In this document: positions 24,904 through 34,214 of the stretch, piece after piece
Layout: every line of letters starts with the position of its first letter
How positions within the stretch are numbered: position 1 is the stretch's first letter
Source of the DNA: Clostridiales bacterium
Lineage (GTDB): Bacteria > Bacillota_A > Clostridia > Saccharofermentanales > Saccharofermentanaceae
Direction: 5' to 3'
Length of the DNA stretch: 64,000 bases
NCBI GenBank assembly: GCA_024695545.1
Contig: JAILHZ010000159.1
Location: 3,051-67,050 of the forward strand
Translations under genes and position numbers: made by a program
Notes under the pieces: generated by a model
The model's input: the letters and a program-made list of their open reading frames with translations, nothing else
Database searches by the model: none
Told to the model about the DNA's origin: nothing

Positions 24904-26871
24904 TCAGATTTCGATACCCTTCTCCGCGCAGGCATCCTTGAAGTTGTTGATCGCTTCCTGCTTGGAGATCTTGCCACGGGCATAGTCAGCAGCATTATCC
25001 ATGAATACGCCGTTCAACTGATCATCATAGAGGCACTTGCACTTAGCAGAAGCGAAGCTTGTAGCCGAGATGAAGATCGGGAATGCATCCTGACCGCCGA
25101 GGAGAGCCATGTCGCCCTTAACCTTAGCAAGTACTGTAGAGGAAGCAACCGTATCCTTTGTGCCGTTGTCATTCATAACACCGGAAGCCCACAGATACTG
25201 AAGACCCGTATCGGAGCAATCAAGGGTTACCCACTCAACAAACTTGGAAAGGAATATCTTCTTGTCGGCATCCTGGATGCCCTTCTTATTTACGCAGAGC
25301 CAGGAACCGCCCCACCAGAAGCCTACCGGAGATTCGCATACACGCCAGTCACCCTTTGTGTTAGCGGAGTGATCACCCAGTGTGTAGTTGATCAGCCATG
25401 CAGGTCCGAAGAAAGCGAACACCTTACGTGTTTCGTTTGTCCTAGGATCCTTGGACTCACCGTTCATAGCAGCGTACCAGGCATCGTTCCAGTTACCTGT
25501 CTCGTTGGTCCAGTTGTTATCATAAGCTTCCTTGATGAGGTCCATGTAAGCCTCTCTCTGCGGGTCGATATTAACCTTACCATCAACTACCCACGGAGTA
25601 GAAGCCGCCTTCTCACAAACGTTCCAAAGATCGCCGAAGTCAGCACATGCAGCATAACCTGCCGCATTAAGCTTAGCAGCAGCTTGCTTGAATGTATCCC
25701 AGGAACCAGATCCTCCGCCAACTGCCTTCTTCACTTCAGCCGGATCGTCAGATCCGAATACTTCCTTAGCGATAGATGCAGAGTAGATCATCGCACCACC
25801 GGTGCACTGATAGCAAAGCGCAACTATCTTACCGTCCCGGTTCGTACCGAGATCTATTGTGTACTGAGCAATTCCGGCCGCCGTCACTTTACCGTCAACA
25901 TAATCGATAAAATCTGAATATGGAGCCGCCAGAGAAGAAAGATCTCCCTGTGTATAGGGCAGGATGTAATCAGCCTCTGCAACATAGATATCCGGAGCGC
26001 CATCACCACCGGCAGTCAAAGCAGCGTTCAGTTTTGTAACATAAGCTCCGCCTGTGTTAGCAGAAACCATAGCTGTTACCCTGTACTTGGAAGCCATGTC
26101 CGGGTTGTCAGCCATGAAACGCTTAACCATACCGGGAACCTCCGGGCTCATCGCGAACATGTTGATCTCGATGGATCCGTTTCCATAACTCTCAATAGCT
26201 GTAGTCACACCATCATAATAATCTGTCGTAGGTGGAACATACTCCTCTGTTGTAGTAGGAGGTGTCATTGTCTCCGTTGTTGTGGTCGGTGTAGTCGGTA
26301 TTTTGCGATTATACCACTCAAAATCCTCGATGCTTTCAATCATATCATCATAGAGATCCTCGATCGCATCCCCTGCAACTTCACTATCCATCACATACTG
26401 GTCATCTTCGATATCAAATTCCAGTTCTAACGTAACTTCTTTGTATTTCTTCTCCTTCTGAGAATCGATCAGTTCTTCAAAATCCTCAAAGTCATCCGCG
26501 TCATCAAGTGCTCTTTCATAATCCGGAAGTGTTACAGTAGCTTCACACGAAGCTTTTTTCTTTTTCGTATTTTCTTCAATGCTTTCAGGATCGATCGTGT
26601 AGGTCGCTTTCTTCATAACAACCTGAACATATTCGTTCTCTGCGATCTCATTGAGTTCCTCCTGGATGTTCTTTCCAAGGCCAAGTTCCTTATTCAGTTT
26701 CTTGATACTCTTTGCCTTAAGATTTACAAGTGCATCCAGGAAAAGATCAGCCGAAGCCTCAACTCCGTCTTCTTCCTCCACTTTCGAATCCTTATTTGTA
26801 CAAGCGCCCAGTGAAACAATCATCGAGAAAGAAAGCACCAAAGCAGCAAATCTCTTCATCTTACGTTTCAT
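24904..26871 (-). CDS. Lipoprotein with unknown N-terminal domain fused to a family 1 solute-binding protein
   Basis: A 655-residue protein. Lipobox VSLGAC follows the signal peptide. Residues about 30-190 form the domain shared with the downstream lipoprotein. A Thr/Pro linker (about 190-218) leads to a full extracellular sugar-type binding protein (about 225-655) with APDIYVAEADYI, GSWDTFKQAA and AFFGPAWLIN. AGGAGG precedes the ATG. No ABC permease or ATPase gene is nearby, so it is an orphan binder or pairs with a transporter encoded elsewhere. Confidence 0.85.
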   Translation of the reverse strand: MKRKMKRFAALVLSFSMIVSLGACTNKDSKVEEEDGVEASADLFLDALVNLKAKSIKKLNKELGLGKNIQEELNEIAENEYVQVVMKKATYTIDPESIEENTKKKKASCEATVTLPDYERALDDADDFEDFEELIDSQKEKKYKEVTLELEFDIEDDQYVMDSEVAGDAIEDLYDDMIESIEDFEWYNRKIPTTPTTTTETMTPPTTTEEYVPPTTDYYDGVTTAIESYGNGSIEINMFAMSPEVPGMVKRFMADNPDMASKYRVTAMVSANTGGAYVTKLNAALTAGGDGAPDIYVAEADYILPYTQGDLSSLAAPYSDFIDYVDGKVTAAGIAQYTIDLGTNRDGKIVALCYQCTGGAMIYSASIAKEVFGSDDPAEVKKAVGGGSGSWDTFKQAAAKLNAAGYAACADFGDLWNVCEKAASTPWVVDGKVNIDPQREAYMDLIKEAYDNNWTNETGNWNDAWYAAMNGESKDPRTNETRKVFAFFGPAWLINYTLGDHSANTKGDWRVCESPVGFWWGGSWLCVNKKGIQDADKKIFLSKFVEWVTLDCSDTGLQYLWASGVMNDNGTKDTVASSTVLAKVKGDMALLGGQDAFPIFISATSFASAKCKCLYDDQLNGVFMDNAADYARGKISKQEAINNFKDACAEKGIEI

Positions 26872-26991
26872 AACCCATCCTCCTTTCGGGAGAACCCGAC
26901 ATTTACCTTCTATACGATTATACTCTCATAAAACATCTTAAACAATTGAGTCACAGCAAGATACACAGGGGCAGGACAGGCTCCGGGACAT

Positions 26992-27028
26992 AAAGAAAAG
27001 GACCATCTCATTACTGAGATAGTCCTTC
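26992..27028 (-). terminator. tRNA-Leu terminator
   Basis: Minus-strand stem AAGGACTATCTCA / TGAGATGGTCCTT, loop GTAA, followed by TTCTTTA, directly after the tRNA 3' end. Confidence 0.85.
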
Positions 27029-27029
27029 C

Positions 27030-27112
27030 TGGTGCGGCGAACGGGACTTGAACCCGTATGGTCGCCCACACGCCCCTCAAACGTGCGCGTCTGCCAATTC
27101 CGCCACCGCCGC
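27030..27112 (-). tRNA. tRNA-Leu (GAG)
   Basis: 83 bases including an encoded CCA. Acceptor stem GCGGCGG; anticodon stem CACGT/GCGTG around loop TTGAGGG gives anticodon GAG (Leu, CTC/CTT codons). A long variable arm (class II) and GGTTCAAGTCC T-arm are present. Confidence 0.93.
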
Positions 27113-27133
27113 ATGGCGCTTAAAGCATGAATA

Positions 27134-27162
27134 ATTATACTGATTGATTCAGGGTGTGTCAA
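27134..27162 (-). promoter_or_regulatory. tRNA-Leu promoter
   Basis: Perfect consensus TTGACA (27157-27162), 17-base spacer, TATAAT (27134-27139) on the minus strand, 21 bases before the tRNA 5' end. Confidence 0.85.
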
Positions 27163-27195
27163 TAGTGATTTTCTGTAACTTTCTCGTATTTCAAA

Positions 27196-27223
27196 TTGCA
27201 ATATAAGAATGGTAAAATATAGT
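27196..27223 (+). promoter_or_regulatory. Possible promoter of the DHH gene
   Basis: TTGCAA (27196-27201), 16-base spacer, TATAGT (27218-27223), 24 bases before the start at 27248. Moderate match. Confidence 0.4.
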
Positions 27224-27247
27224 GAATGACAGGACAGGAGCATGAGT

Positions 27248-28738
27248 ATGAGACTTTCAGAACTTCTTCAATTCAATGACATCGTCATCCAGTGTCATGA
27301 TAACCCGGACGCAGACGCGCTGGCCAGCGGAACCGCATTACACTGGTACTTCACGAAGATGGGCAAGAATGTCCGATTTATCTACCGCGGAAACAACAAG
27401 ATGCAGAAGAGCAATCTTGTAATCATGTTGTCGGAATTGTCTCTGCCTGTCTCCTACGAACCGGGCTTTGAAGAAGAACCCGAGCTTCTTATTACAGTTG
27501 ACTGCCAGTATGGGCAGAGAAATGTTACCGAGACCCGAGCAAAAAACATTGCCATTATCGATCACCATCAGCTCACGGTCACGCTTCCGGAATATGCAAC
27601 GATCCGAAGCAATATCGGCAGTTGCGCAACCGTCGTGTGGGACATGATCCGTGCAGAAGGTCTGGATGTCACAGAAGACAAGAACCTCTCCACTGCCCTA
27701 TATTACGGACTGTACTCAGATACAAATCGTCTATCCGAGGTATCTCACCCGCTCGACCGCGATATGATCGAGTCTCTGGCTTCTAGCGTTCAGAGAAGTC
27801 TGATCACACGTATGAGCAATGCCAATATTTCTCTTTCTGAATTAAAGATCACCGGTAAAGCGATCCTTGAATTCGAATTCTTTGAGGAGCATAACTACCT
27901 GATCCTGCGCGCTGAGCCCTGTGATCCGAACATTCTCGGCGTCATCAGTGATTTTTCATTAGAGACAGATAAGGTAGACGTATGTCTCGCCTACTTTGTA
28001 AGCCCTTATGAGGTCAAATTCTCCGTCCGCAGCTGCACAAAAGAAGTTCACGCCAATGAACTCGCTGCTTTTCTGGCAGACGGTCTCGGCGGTGGCGGCG
28101 GTCACATTCTGAAAGCCGGCGGTTCACTTCGTCCGGAGAAACTGGACAAAGATCCTTCCGCCCTTCTTAAAGAGCGGATGAAACAGTACTTCGATATGTT
28201 TACCATTCTTTATACTAAGGACACTGTTCTGGATACGGCGAATATGCCTCTTTACGAGAAGCTTCCCCAGGAAGTCGGCACGGTACGTCTTGCAGACATG
28301 TTTCCGCCGAAGACACAGGTCGAGATCCGAACTCTCGAAGGCGATGTTGTTGTTTCTGTCGAAGAGGACAGCTATCTTATGATTGGCATCGAGGGAGAGG
28401 TATATCCTATCGACGAAGAGAAGCTTCTGGCCAGATATAAGTCTCTTGGCAGACCATATTCAAAGACGTTCGAGTATTCTCCGAGTATCAAGGATCTTTC
28501 GACAGGTCAGAAAACCGATGTAATGTCCCACGCTCAGGCCATGATCAGCCATGGCGGCGGACTGATCTATGCCCAGCCATTAGATCACTGTGTGAAGATC
28601 TTTACCCAGTGGGACGAAGAGAAATACTATCTCGGCAACGTTGGTGACTATATAGCCGTCAGCGCCGAAGATGAGCATGATATCTACATCATCAAGAAGA
28701 GCCTCTTCCCTCTTCTGTATAAGCAGGCTGACAGTTAA
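27248..28738 (+). CDS. DHH/DHHA1 phosphoesterase with a C-terminal extension
   Basis: A 496-residue protein. AGGAG (27236-27240) fits the ATG at 27248; the ATG at 27242 is too close. QCHDNPDADALASG, VDCQYG and IDHHQ are the DHH metal motifs; GLGGGGGHILKAGG is the DHHA1 motif near residue 280. Such proteins include nanoRNases and cyclic-dinucleotide phosphodiesterases. The last 160 residues (about 335-496) form an extra domain with GNVGDYIAV that I do not recognise. The 3' end overlaps the TIR gene by four bases, tail to tail. Confidence 0.85.
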   Translation: MRLSELLQFNDIVIQCHDNPDADALASGTALHWYFTKMGKNVRFIYRGNNKMQKSNLVIMLSELSLPVSYEPGFEEEPELLITVDCQYGQRNVTETRAKNIAIIDHHQLTVTLPEYATIRSNIGSCATVVWDMIRAEGLDVTEDKNLSTALYYGLYSDTNRLSEVSHPLDRDMIESLASSVQRSLITRMSNANISLSELKITGKAILEFEFFEEHNYLILRAEPCDPNILGVISDFSLETDKVDVCLAYFVSPYEVKFSVRSCTKEVHANELAAFLADGLGGGGGHILKAGGSLRPEKLDKDPSALLKERMKQYFDMFTILYTKDTVLDTANMPLYEKLPQEVGTVRLADMFPPKTQVEIRTLEGDVVVSVEEDSYLMIGIEGEVYPIDEEKLLARYKSLGRPYSKTFEYSPSIKDLSTGQKTDVMSHAQAMISHGGGLIYAQPLDHCVKIFTQWDEEKYYLGNVGDYIAVSAEDEHDIYIIKKSLFPLLYKQADS

Positions 28739-31700
28739 TTGATTCCGTATCTTGATTTCTGCTCGTCAGTCAGCTCAGCACCTTTGATGATATCTTCCGC
28801 TTTTCGGATAAGATCGTCTATTGTATAGTGCTCGAAATATCCGATACGGAAGTCTTTTGTCGATGTATGTCCGAATGCGAAGAATCTGTCTGTTGGCGCA
28901 TAATAACCCAAAGAGTTCCATACAACGGCAACCTCTATCCAAGTATTCAGATCGACAATATCCGTGATTTCACCTGAATGAATAAAGAGAAGCCCCTTCT
29001 CTTCATCAATCTCGAGATCAGCGTGGATGCCCTGGTTAAAATACGCTTCAACTTCTGACTTTCCGATGAACTCTCCGCTAGATGCATCATAACGGTAAAA
29101 TGAACCATCATCAAAAACCACGAGGATCTGTTCATTCGAAGTACCCTCTTTATAGAAAGCAGCGCCGATTGCCGACATTCCTCCGGTCATCAGTTCAGAC
29201 AACTGCTTTCCGTACGCATCATAGATCAGTAATTTGCTCTTATCTGCAACGATCCAGCGCTCTCCTTTACTGTCAGACTTGACGAGTTCTGTTCCCGTCC
29301 AGTCCTTCGGAAGATCTATATCTCTTACTTTATGATTCTCAACATCGATCAGGTAGTTATCAGATTTATCGATATAACAGATCATTTTTGATTCCGGATA
29401 ATAGACCGGTGCATCAGCAGGATAGATCTCATCAACCGGAAGCAAAAACGATTCAGTATCTCCGGTTGCCAAATTAAAGAGATTGACCTTGCAGGATTTG
29501 CGCGAGATCTCATATACAAGGTATGTAAGATATTCACCTGTCATACTGCAGTCAAGCGCAGGCGTAAACACTGAATCCGCAAGTTGAATCTTTTCTTCAA
29601 CTTCACCATTCGTCATCGAGATGCGGTAAGCAGTAAGCTTTCCCTCCGTATCATGAACAGATACATAGAGCTTATCGTTATAGACACTGAGCAAATTGCA
29701 AGCCCCATAATCAGTCCCCTCAATATCGGTTTCAAACAGCAGCTTCATATTTTTAGCGTCATAGACGACTAAATGCGGATTACTGTTCTGAAATGTCTTA
29801 ACTACAAGATAGTCATCATCAAGATAATGCTCGGAGATTCCGCGCACCTCGATACTTTCATCGATTTCTTTCCAATCATCATCCGAAACGTAAAACTTGT
29901 AATAGATGACCTGGTTACTATCATTCTGCAAAATATAGAAGCCATCGCCATATGCGACATCTTGAATATTGTCGACAAAATACGAATAATACGCTGAAGT
30001 ATTCGGTCCTATAGATTCTACAGATGTTCCGATGGAACCTGAACTGGTTACATACACAGGATTTCCATCGTTATCATTATCATGTATATCAATGATAATC
30101 TGCTGTGTCTCATACGAGCCAAGAGTTTCACCTGTATCCACAGAATAGACTTCCATCAGATCACCGGTTGCGTAGGCTACAGCATTCCGCGTCGGAAGAT
30201 TGAGCAATTCAGAGTCGTAATCATAAACATTATATGAAAAATCACGTATCCACTTCTCTGTCATCGTCGATGCATCTACACAGTATATCTTATCCGTGTG
30301 CGGTTGAATAATCGTTGAAGCGCCGTTCAAAACAGTTACATCGAGAATATTATACCCGGCAATAACGAGCGTATTATCGTCTGTCCAGATAAAATCACGA
30401 AGGTCCGTGCTCTCCGACTGAAAGAACTTAATCGATCCTTCCTGCAGATCAAATACACCCATTTGGAAACCGTTTCCATAATCCAGGCAAATCATTGCAA
30501 CTTTCGTTTCATCCGGCGAAAGAATGTAATTCTGATAGTTTTGGAAACTGAAATCGTAATCTGTCGGCAGCTTGTATTCGTTAAGAAGCTTTCCGTCTTC
30601 CAGAGAAATCTGATAAATGATATCTCTTGTTGTAGGTACAAGCACCCATTTTCTCTCCTTACCCGGCATAGGACCGGAACTGTGTACTTTTTCTTCGAGT
30701 GAATAACTCCAAAGATTCTCATGTGTACGGAGTTCAAAAACACTAACCTCTCTTCCGGATGTGATAAGAAGTTTTTCATCATCCAAATAATCAATGAAAA
30801 CAGAAGACTGGCCCGCAAAAGATTTCTCAAAGATAACCTCATGTGTTTCCGTATCCCAACTGGTCACCTTCATCGCAGAATCAACAACAGAGAGCACTTT
30901 ATTGTTAGGTGATACCTTCATCTTTTGGATCGTGGAAGGTGCCTTATAATTCCAGACAGAGTGCACACTTGTTCCGGAAAGCGGTGTATAAGCTAATGTG
31001 GCCGAAGTTAAGGCGCGGACAGCCTCTGACGTGACAGGACGGTCATCATCGCCATTCGGAAGTGCTGCAAGTGCAAGTTGAATTGCCTCAATACGGTTTT
31101 CTTTTTCAAGAAGTGCCTGAGACTCATTTGCAAGGTAAATTGACTGGTTTCGAAGGGTTGCCTGATAACTCTTCTTCAACTGGAACTGCTTAGTTATCAT
31201 ATAGCCGATGAATCCGAGAGCAAGCGTAATGAAGACCATCGCCAGCGCAGTGATCCTCTGCATCTGATATGTTCTTCTTCTGTTCATGAGTTCATCATAA
31301 GAACAGCCTATGATCGGAGACGCAAGCCGCGGGAGCTCCAGTTTATCCGCTTTACGGAAAGGCATCCTGTAATCGCAGCAAAGCGGTTCTTTATCCCGAA
31401 AAGATACATATGTTGATCCATCAGAATTAACCATCTGAACTTCTTCCTGAAGGAGTTCTACGGGAAGAACCTCAGAAGGCTCACCTTCGCCAAGAACAGC
31501 AAGGATCTTATTTCTGGAATGCGTCTTCAGGAAAAACTGTATTTCGCGCTTTACCCATACCGATTCCTTCGTGTTATGTGTACAGATAACAATCAGGAAA
31601 TCCGAGTTTTCAAGCGCGTGTTCGATCGTCTCGGTAAGATTACTCGTGATCGGTAATTCATCTTTATCACGGAAAATACGCTGTATACGCTTCATCCCTG

Positions 31701-31821
31701 TCTTTTTACGGATTTTGCGCGGAATATGAAAGTGTTCCAGTTTAGACTGAACACGTTCAGCTATCTTTGTATCCAGAGGCGCGTGTTTATACGAAATAAA
31801 TGCATTGTAATGATCGATCAT
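28735..31821 (-). CDS. TIR-domain transmembrane protein with large beta-propeller
   Basis: A 1028-residue protein. Residues 4-120 are a TIR domain: YNAFISYKHAPLD (strand A and box 1), RDKDELP, SDFLIVICT, and WVKREIQFF, whose Glu93 sits where NAD-cleaving TIR domains have the catalytic Glu. Residues about 190-210 form one membrane helix after RRR. A helical linker (220-270) with AIQLALAALP leads to about 750 residues of repeating beta strands, mostly WD40/PQQ-like blades (for example SPNNKVLSVVDSAMKVTSWDTET). The order suggests a sensor propeller on one side of the membrane and a TIR effector on the other. The coding sequence looks AT-richer than the flanking genes. Defence or signalling is inferred. 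Confidence 0.85.
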   Translation of the reverse strand: MIDHYNAFISYKHAPLDTKIAERVQSKLEHFHIPRKIRKKTGMKRIQRIFRDKDELPITSNLTETIEHALENSDFLIVICTHNTKESVWVKREIQFFLKTHSRNKILAVLGEGEPSEVLPVELLQEEVQMVNSDGSTYVSFRDKEPLCCDYRMPFRKADKLELPRLASPIIGCSYDELMNRRRTYQMQRITALAMVFITLALGFIGYMITKQFQLKKSYQATLRNQSIYLANESQALLEKENRIEAIQLALAALPNGDDDRPVTSEAVRALTSATLAYTPLSGTSVHSVWNYKAPSTIQKMKVSPNNKVLSVVDSAMKVTSWDTETHEVIFEKSFAGQSSVFIDYLDDEKLLITSGREVSVFELRTHENLWSYSLEEKVHSSGPMPGKERKWVLVPTTRDIIYQISLEDGKLLNEYKLPTDYDFSFQNYQNYILSPDETKVAMICLDYGNGFQMGVFDLQEGSIKFFQSESTDLRDFIWTDDNTLVIAGYNILDVTVLNGASTIIQPHTDKIYCVDASTMTEKWIRDFSYNVYDYDSELLNLPTRNAVAYATGDLMEVYSVDTGETLGSYETQQIIIDIHDNDNDGNPVYVTSSGSIGTSVESIGPNTSAYYSYFVDNIQDVAYGDGFYILQNDSNQVIYYKFYVSDDDWKEIDESIEVRGISEHYLDDDYLVVKTFQNSNPHLVVYDAKNMKLLFETDIEGTDYGACNLLSVYNDKLYVSVHDTEGKLTAYRISMTNGEVEEKIQLADSVFTPALDCSMTGEYLTYLVYEISRKSCKVNLFNLATGDTESFLLPVDEIYPADAPVYYPESKMICYIDKSDNYLIDVENHKVRDIDLPKDWTGTELVKSDSKGERWIVADKSKLLIYDAYGKQLSELMTGGMSAIGAAFYKEGTSNEQILVVFDDGSFYRYDASSGEFIGKSEVEAYFNQGIHADLEIDEEKGLLFIHSGEITDIVDLNTWIEVAVVWNSLGYYAPTDRFFAFGHTSTKDFRIGYFEHYTIDDLIRKAEDIIKGAELTDEQKSRYGIN

Positions 31822-31883
31822 AGCAGTATACTATTCTCCCTTCAATATCCCCGAACCATATTCTACAATAATTTCCGAAAAAC

Positions 31884-31913
31884 AAAAAGACTGCCCTTTC
31901 AGGCAGTCTTTTT
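31884..31913. terminator. Terminator between the wall-anchored gene and the TIR gene
   Basis: Perfect 12-bp stem AAAAAGACTGCC / GGCAGTCTTTTT with loop CTTTCA, working in either direction. It follows the wall-anchored gene and precedes the TIR gene on the minus strand. Confidence 0.9.
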
Positions 31914-31931
31914 AGTTGCGATGTTCAAATC

Positions 31932-34010
31932 TCAGTTTTCCTCTTCTTCTTTACTCTTTACCACAACTGTGACTACAGAAGCGGATACGATCAGGAAGAA
32001 CAATCCTGCGAGGAGCTTGACAGAAGATCCTGTATCACCTGTCTTCGGTACACGCTGTACACCAAGTACGGAGCCTTCCGGTGTAGGTGTCGGTGTATCT
32101 GTCGGAACAGCTGTCGGTGTTGCCGTCGGCGGATCCGTCGGGACCGGTGTTGCTGTCGGCTCAGGAGTTGCTGTCGGAACAGGTGTCTCCGTCGGGGACG
32201 GCATCGGTGTTGCTGTCGGAACAGGTGTAGCCGTCGGAACCGGTGTTGCTGTCGGCAGCGGAGTAGGTGTTGCCGTCGGCGTAGGTGTCGGTGTAGGTGT
32301 AGACTCATCCTCATCGTCATCTACTCTCGGAGTCGGAGTCGGCGTATCAGTCGGCTTCGGTGTTGCTGTAGGAGTACTTGTCGGAACAGGTGTCGGAGTA
32401 CTCGTCGGGACCGGTGTAGGTGTCGGTGAAGGTGTTGCCGTCGGAGACGGGATCGGAGTCGGCGAAGGCAGCGGAGTCGGCGACGGGATCGGTGTCGCTG
32501 TCGGTCTCGGTGTCGGAGTCGGCGTGTTTGTCGGCTTCGGTGTCGGAGTATTCGTCGGTGTAGGAGTCGGCGTATTCGTCGGCTTCGGTGTCGGAGTCGG
32601 TGTATTTGTCGGCTTCGGCGTAGGTGTCGGTGTATTTGTCGGCTTCGGTGTCGGAGTCGGGGTGTTAGTCGGCTTCGGTGTCGGAGTCGGGGTCGCTGTC
32701 GGGACAGGTGTTGCTGTCGGAGACGGCATCGGAGTCGCTGTCGGGACAGGCGTTGCTGTCGGAACCGGTGTAGCTGTCGGTCTCGGAGTAGGAGTTGCCG
32801 TCGGCTTCGGTGTCGGTGTAGGAGTATTTGTCGGAACCGGTGTAGCTGTCGGTGTAGGTGTAGCTGTCGGAACCGGAGTTGCAGTAGGTGTAGCTGTCGG
32901 TGTCGGAGTGTTTGTCGGAACCGGAGTCGGCGTCGGCGTATTTGTCGGCACCGGTGTCGGTGTAGGAGTATTAGTCGGAACCGGTGTAGCTGTCGGTGTA
33001 GGTGTAGGTGTATTGAAGTTGAACTTTACACTGTTGGAAACAATGTGGAACTCAGAAGTTGTGAACATGGAAGCACAGATGATCGAACCGTTGGAGTTAC
33101 CGCCGAGCTTCTGGATATAAGCGTTCGGAGCAAGAACCGCTCCATGCAGAGCAAGGTTATCCGGAACGTAGATGCTCTTTGCTTCAGCAAAGTTCCATAC
33201 TACGTGTCTGTCACGATCGTCACCACCGTCATTCGGTGTGCTGGCGCTGTTGAAAGAACCATATCTGAGCTGCGGGAAATAGTTAACGGAATCACCGCGT
33301 ACGTTAACGATAACATTTACACCTTCCGGTAAGTAAAGCATATTTGTGCCGGCCGGAAGATTGAAGATCAGGACATCTGTCTCAGCGTTGAAGTCTGCAG
33401 GTGTCTTCGCCTCGACCTCGAGCCATCCGCCGCCGCCTCTCTGATTGAGAATTGCATTGGAAGAAGACTGTGCCTGAGCATTTGCGCTGTTAGCACGGGA
33501 TACCATAGCAGCCTTTCTTTCACCAAAGCTGATCGAAATTCCTTCTACGATATGATAAGCATCGGAACTGAAGGAATAGTTAGTGCCGTGGATGTTGGAA
33601 ACGGAAGATACTTCGAGGTTACCACGCATGGTGTTGATAGCATCGAAGTTCAGCTGTCCGGCAACGATCAACTGAGAGAGTCCTCTCTCACCCGGTGCCG
33701 TATTACTTGCTGCAAAAGAGAAATCACTAAGTGTAGCGTCTCCACCAATTGCAAAAGCACCTGTAGAGTGATGGCCCTGACCGCCACCTACTTCAAGGTT
33801 GCCAAAGCAAAATACTGCGTAATTAAATGGATTCTGTGGGTTTAAACCGGATCCACCTTCACTTGAAAGATGGTTGTTAGCCGCTCCGGATGGAAGTGCC
33901 GCGATACCCTGTGCTCCTAAAAAGGCGACTACTAAGGTGCAGGACAACATTCTGATCCAGCGGCCGAAACGATTGCCGGCCGTGCTCTGATGCGTTCTTT
34001 CTTCTGTCAT
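31932..34010 (-). CDS. Choice-of-anchor A surface protein with Pro-Thr repeat and sortase signal
   Basis: GGAGGG five bases before the ATG at 34010 gives 692 residues. A signal peptide (about 15-38) precedes a choice-of-anchor A domain (about 45-330) with [36 protein letters not shown] and [10 protein letters not shown]. About 310 residues of PTP/TPT repeats follow as a wall-spanning stalk. The end, VPKTGDTG plus a membrane helix and KSKEEEEN, is a variant LPxTG sorting signal. It is probably displayed on the cell surface. No sortase gene is in the window. A 36-bp palindrome and a terminator flank it, so it is a single-gene unit. Confidence 0.88.
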   Translation of the reverse strand: MTEERTHQSTAGNRFGRWIRMLSCTLVVAFLGAQGIAALPSGAANNHLSSEGGSGLNPQNPFNYAVFCFGNLEVGGGQGHHSTGAFAIGGDATLSDFSFAASNTAPGERGLSQLIVAGQLNFDAINTMRGNLEVSSVSNIHGTNYSFSSDAYHIVEGISISFGERKAAMVSRANSANAQAQSSSNAILNQRGGGGWLEVEAKTPADFNAETDVLIFNLPAGTNMLYLPEGVNVIVNVRGDSVNYFPQLRYGSFNSASTPNDGGDDRDRHVVWNFAEAKSIYVPDNLALHGAVLAPNAYIQKLGGNSNGSIICASMFTTSEFHIVSNSVKFNFNTPTPTPTATPVPTNTPTPTPVPTNTPTPTPVPTNTPTPTATPTATPVPTATPTPTATPVPTNTPTPTPKPTATPTPRPTATPVPTATPVPTATPMPSPTATPVPTATPTPTPKPTNTPTPTPKPTNTPTPTPKPTNTPTPTPKPTNTPTPTPTNTPTPKPTNTPTPTPRPTATPIPSPTPLPSPTPIPSPTATPSPTPTPVPTSTPTPVPTSTPTATPKPTDTPTPTPRVDDDEDESTPTPTPTPTATPTPLPTATPVPTATPVPTATPMPSPTETPVPTATPEPTATPVPTDPPTATPTAVPTDTPTPTPEGSVLGVQRVPKTGDTGSSVKLLAGLFFLIVSASVVTVVVKSKEEEEN
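32085..33012 (-). repeat. Coding tandem repeat for Pro-Thr stalk
   Basis: Degenerate 6-12 base units of the type GTCGGTGTAGGTGTC repeat about 930 bases and encode [21 protein letters not shown] and similar. Copy number is likely to vary between strains. The opposite strand reads as a long Val-Gly ORF, which is an artefact. Confidence 0.9.
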
Positions 34011-34153
34011 GTTAACCCTCCAACTGTTACCCATTGATGATATTTTCTGTATTACACAGACCCAACCAAAATCATATTAAACTATCAAAGTTATTTGCTC
34101 AACCGTTTTCGATTGTGCAAATTGTACAAATTTCACATTTTGTACACAATTAT

Positions 34154-34189
34154 TGAAAAAGTTCGTAACAATTGTTACGAACTTTTTCA
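34154..34189. terminator. 36-base perfect palindrome, probable terminator of the glg operon
   Basis: TGAAAAAGTTCGTAACAA and its exact complement meet with no spacer. On the minus strand it lies 26 bases after the zinc-ribbon gene stop and ends in ACTTTTTCA, so it can act as a terminator in either direction. Confidence 0.7.
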
Positions 34190-34214
34190 TCACTTTTGTA
34201 TTTTAAGATTAAGA

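Noticed and set aside
32085..33012. CRISPR-like regularity
   Set aside because: Units are short, in frame, without spacers, and encode Pro-Thr repeats.
31726..33120. Plus-strand frame rich in Val-Gly repeats
   Set aside because: It is the reverse complement of the Pro-Thr repeat coding region; the minus-strand gene has signal peptide, known domain and sorting signal.
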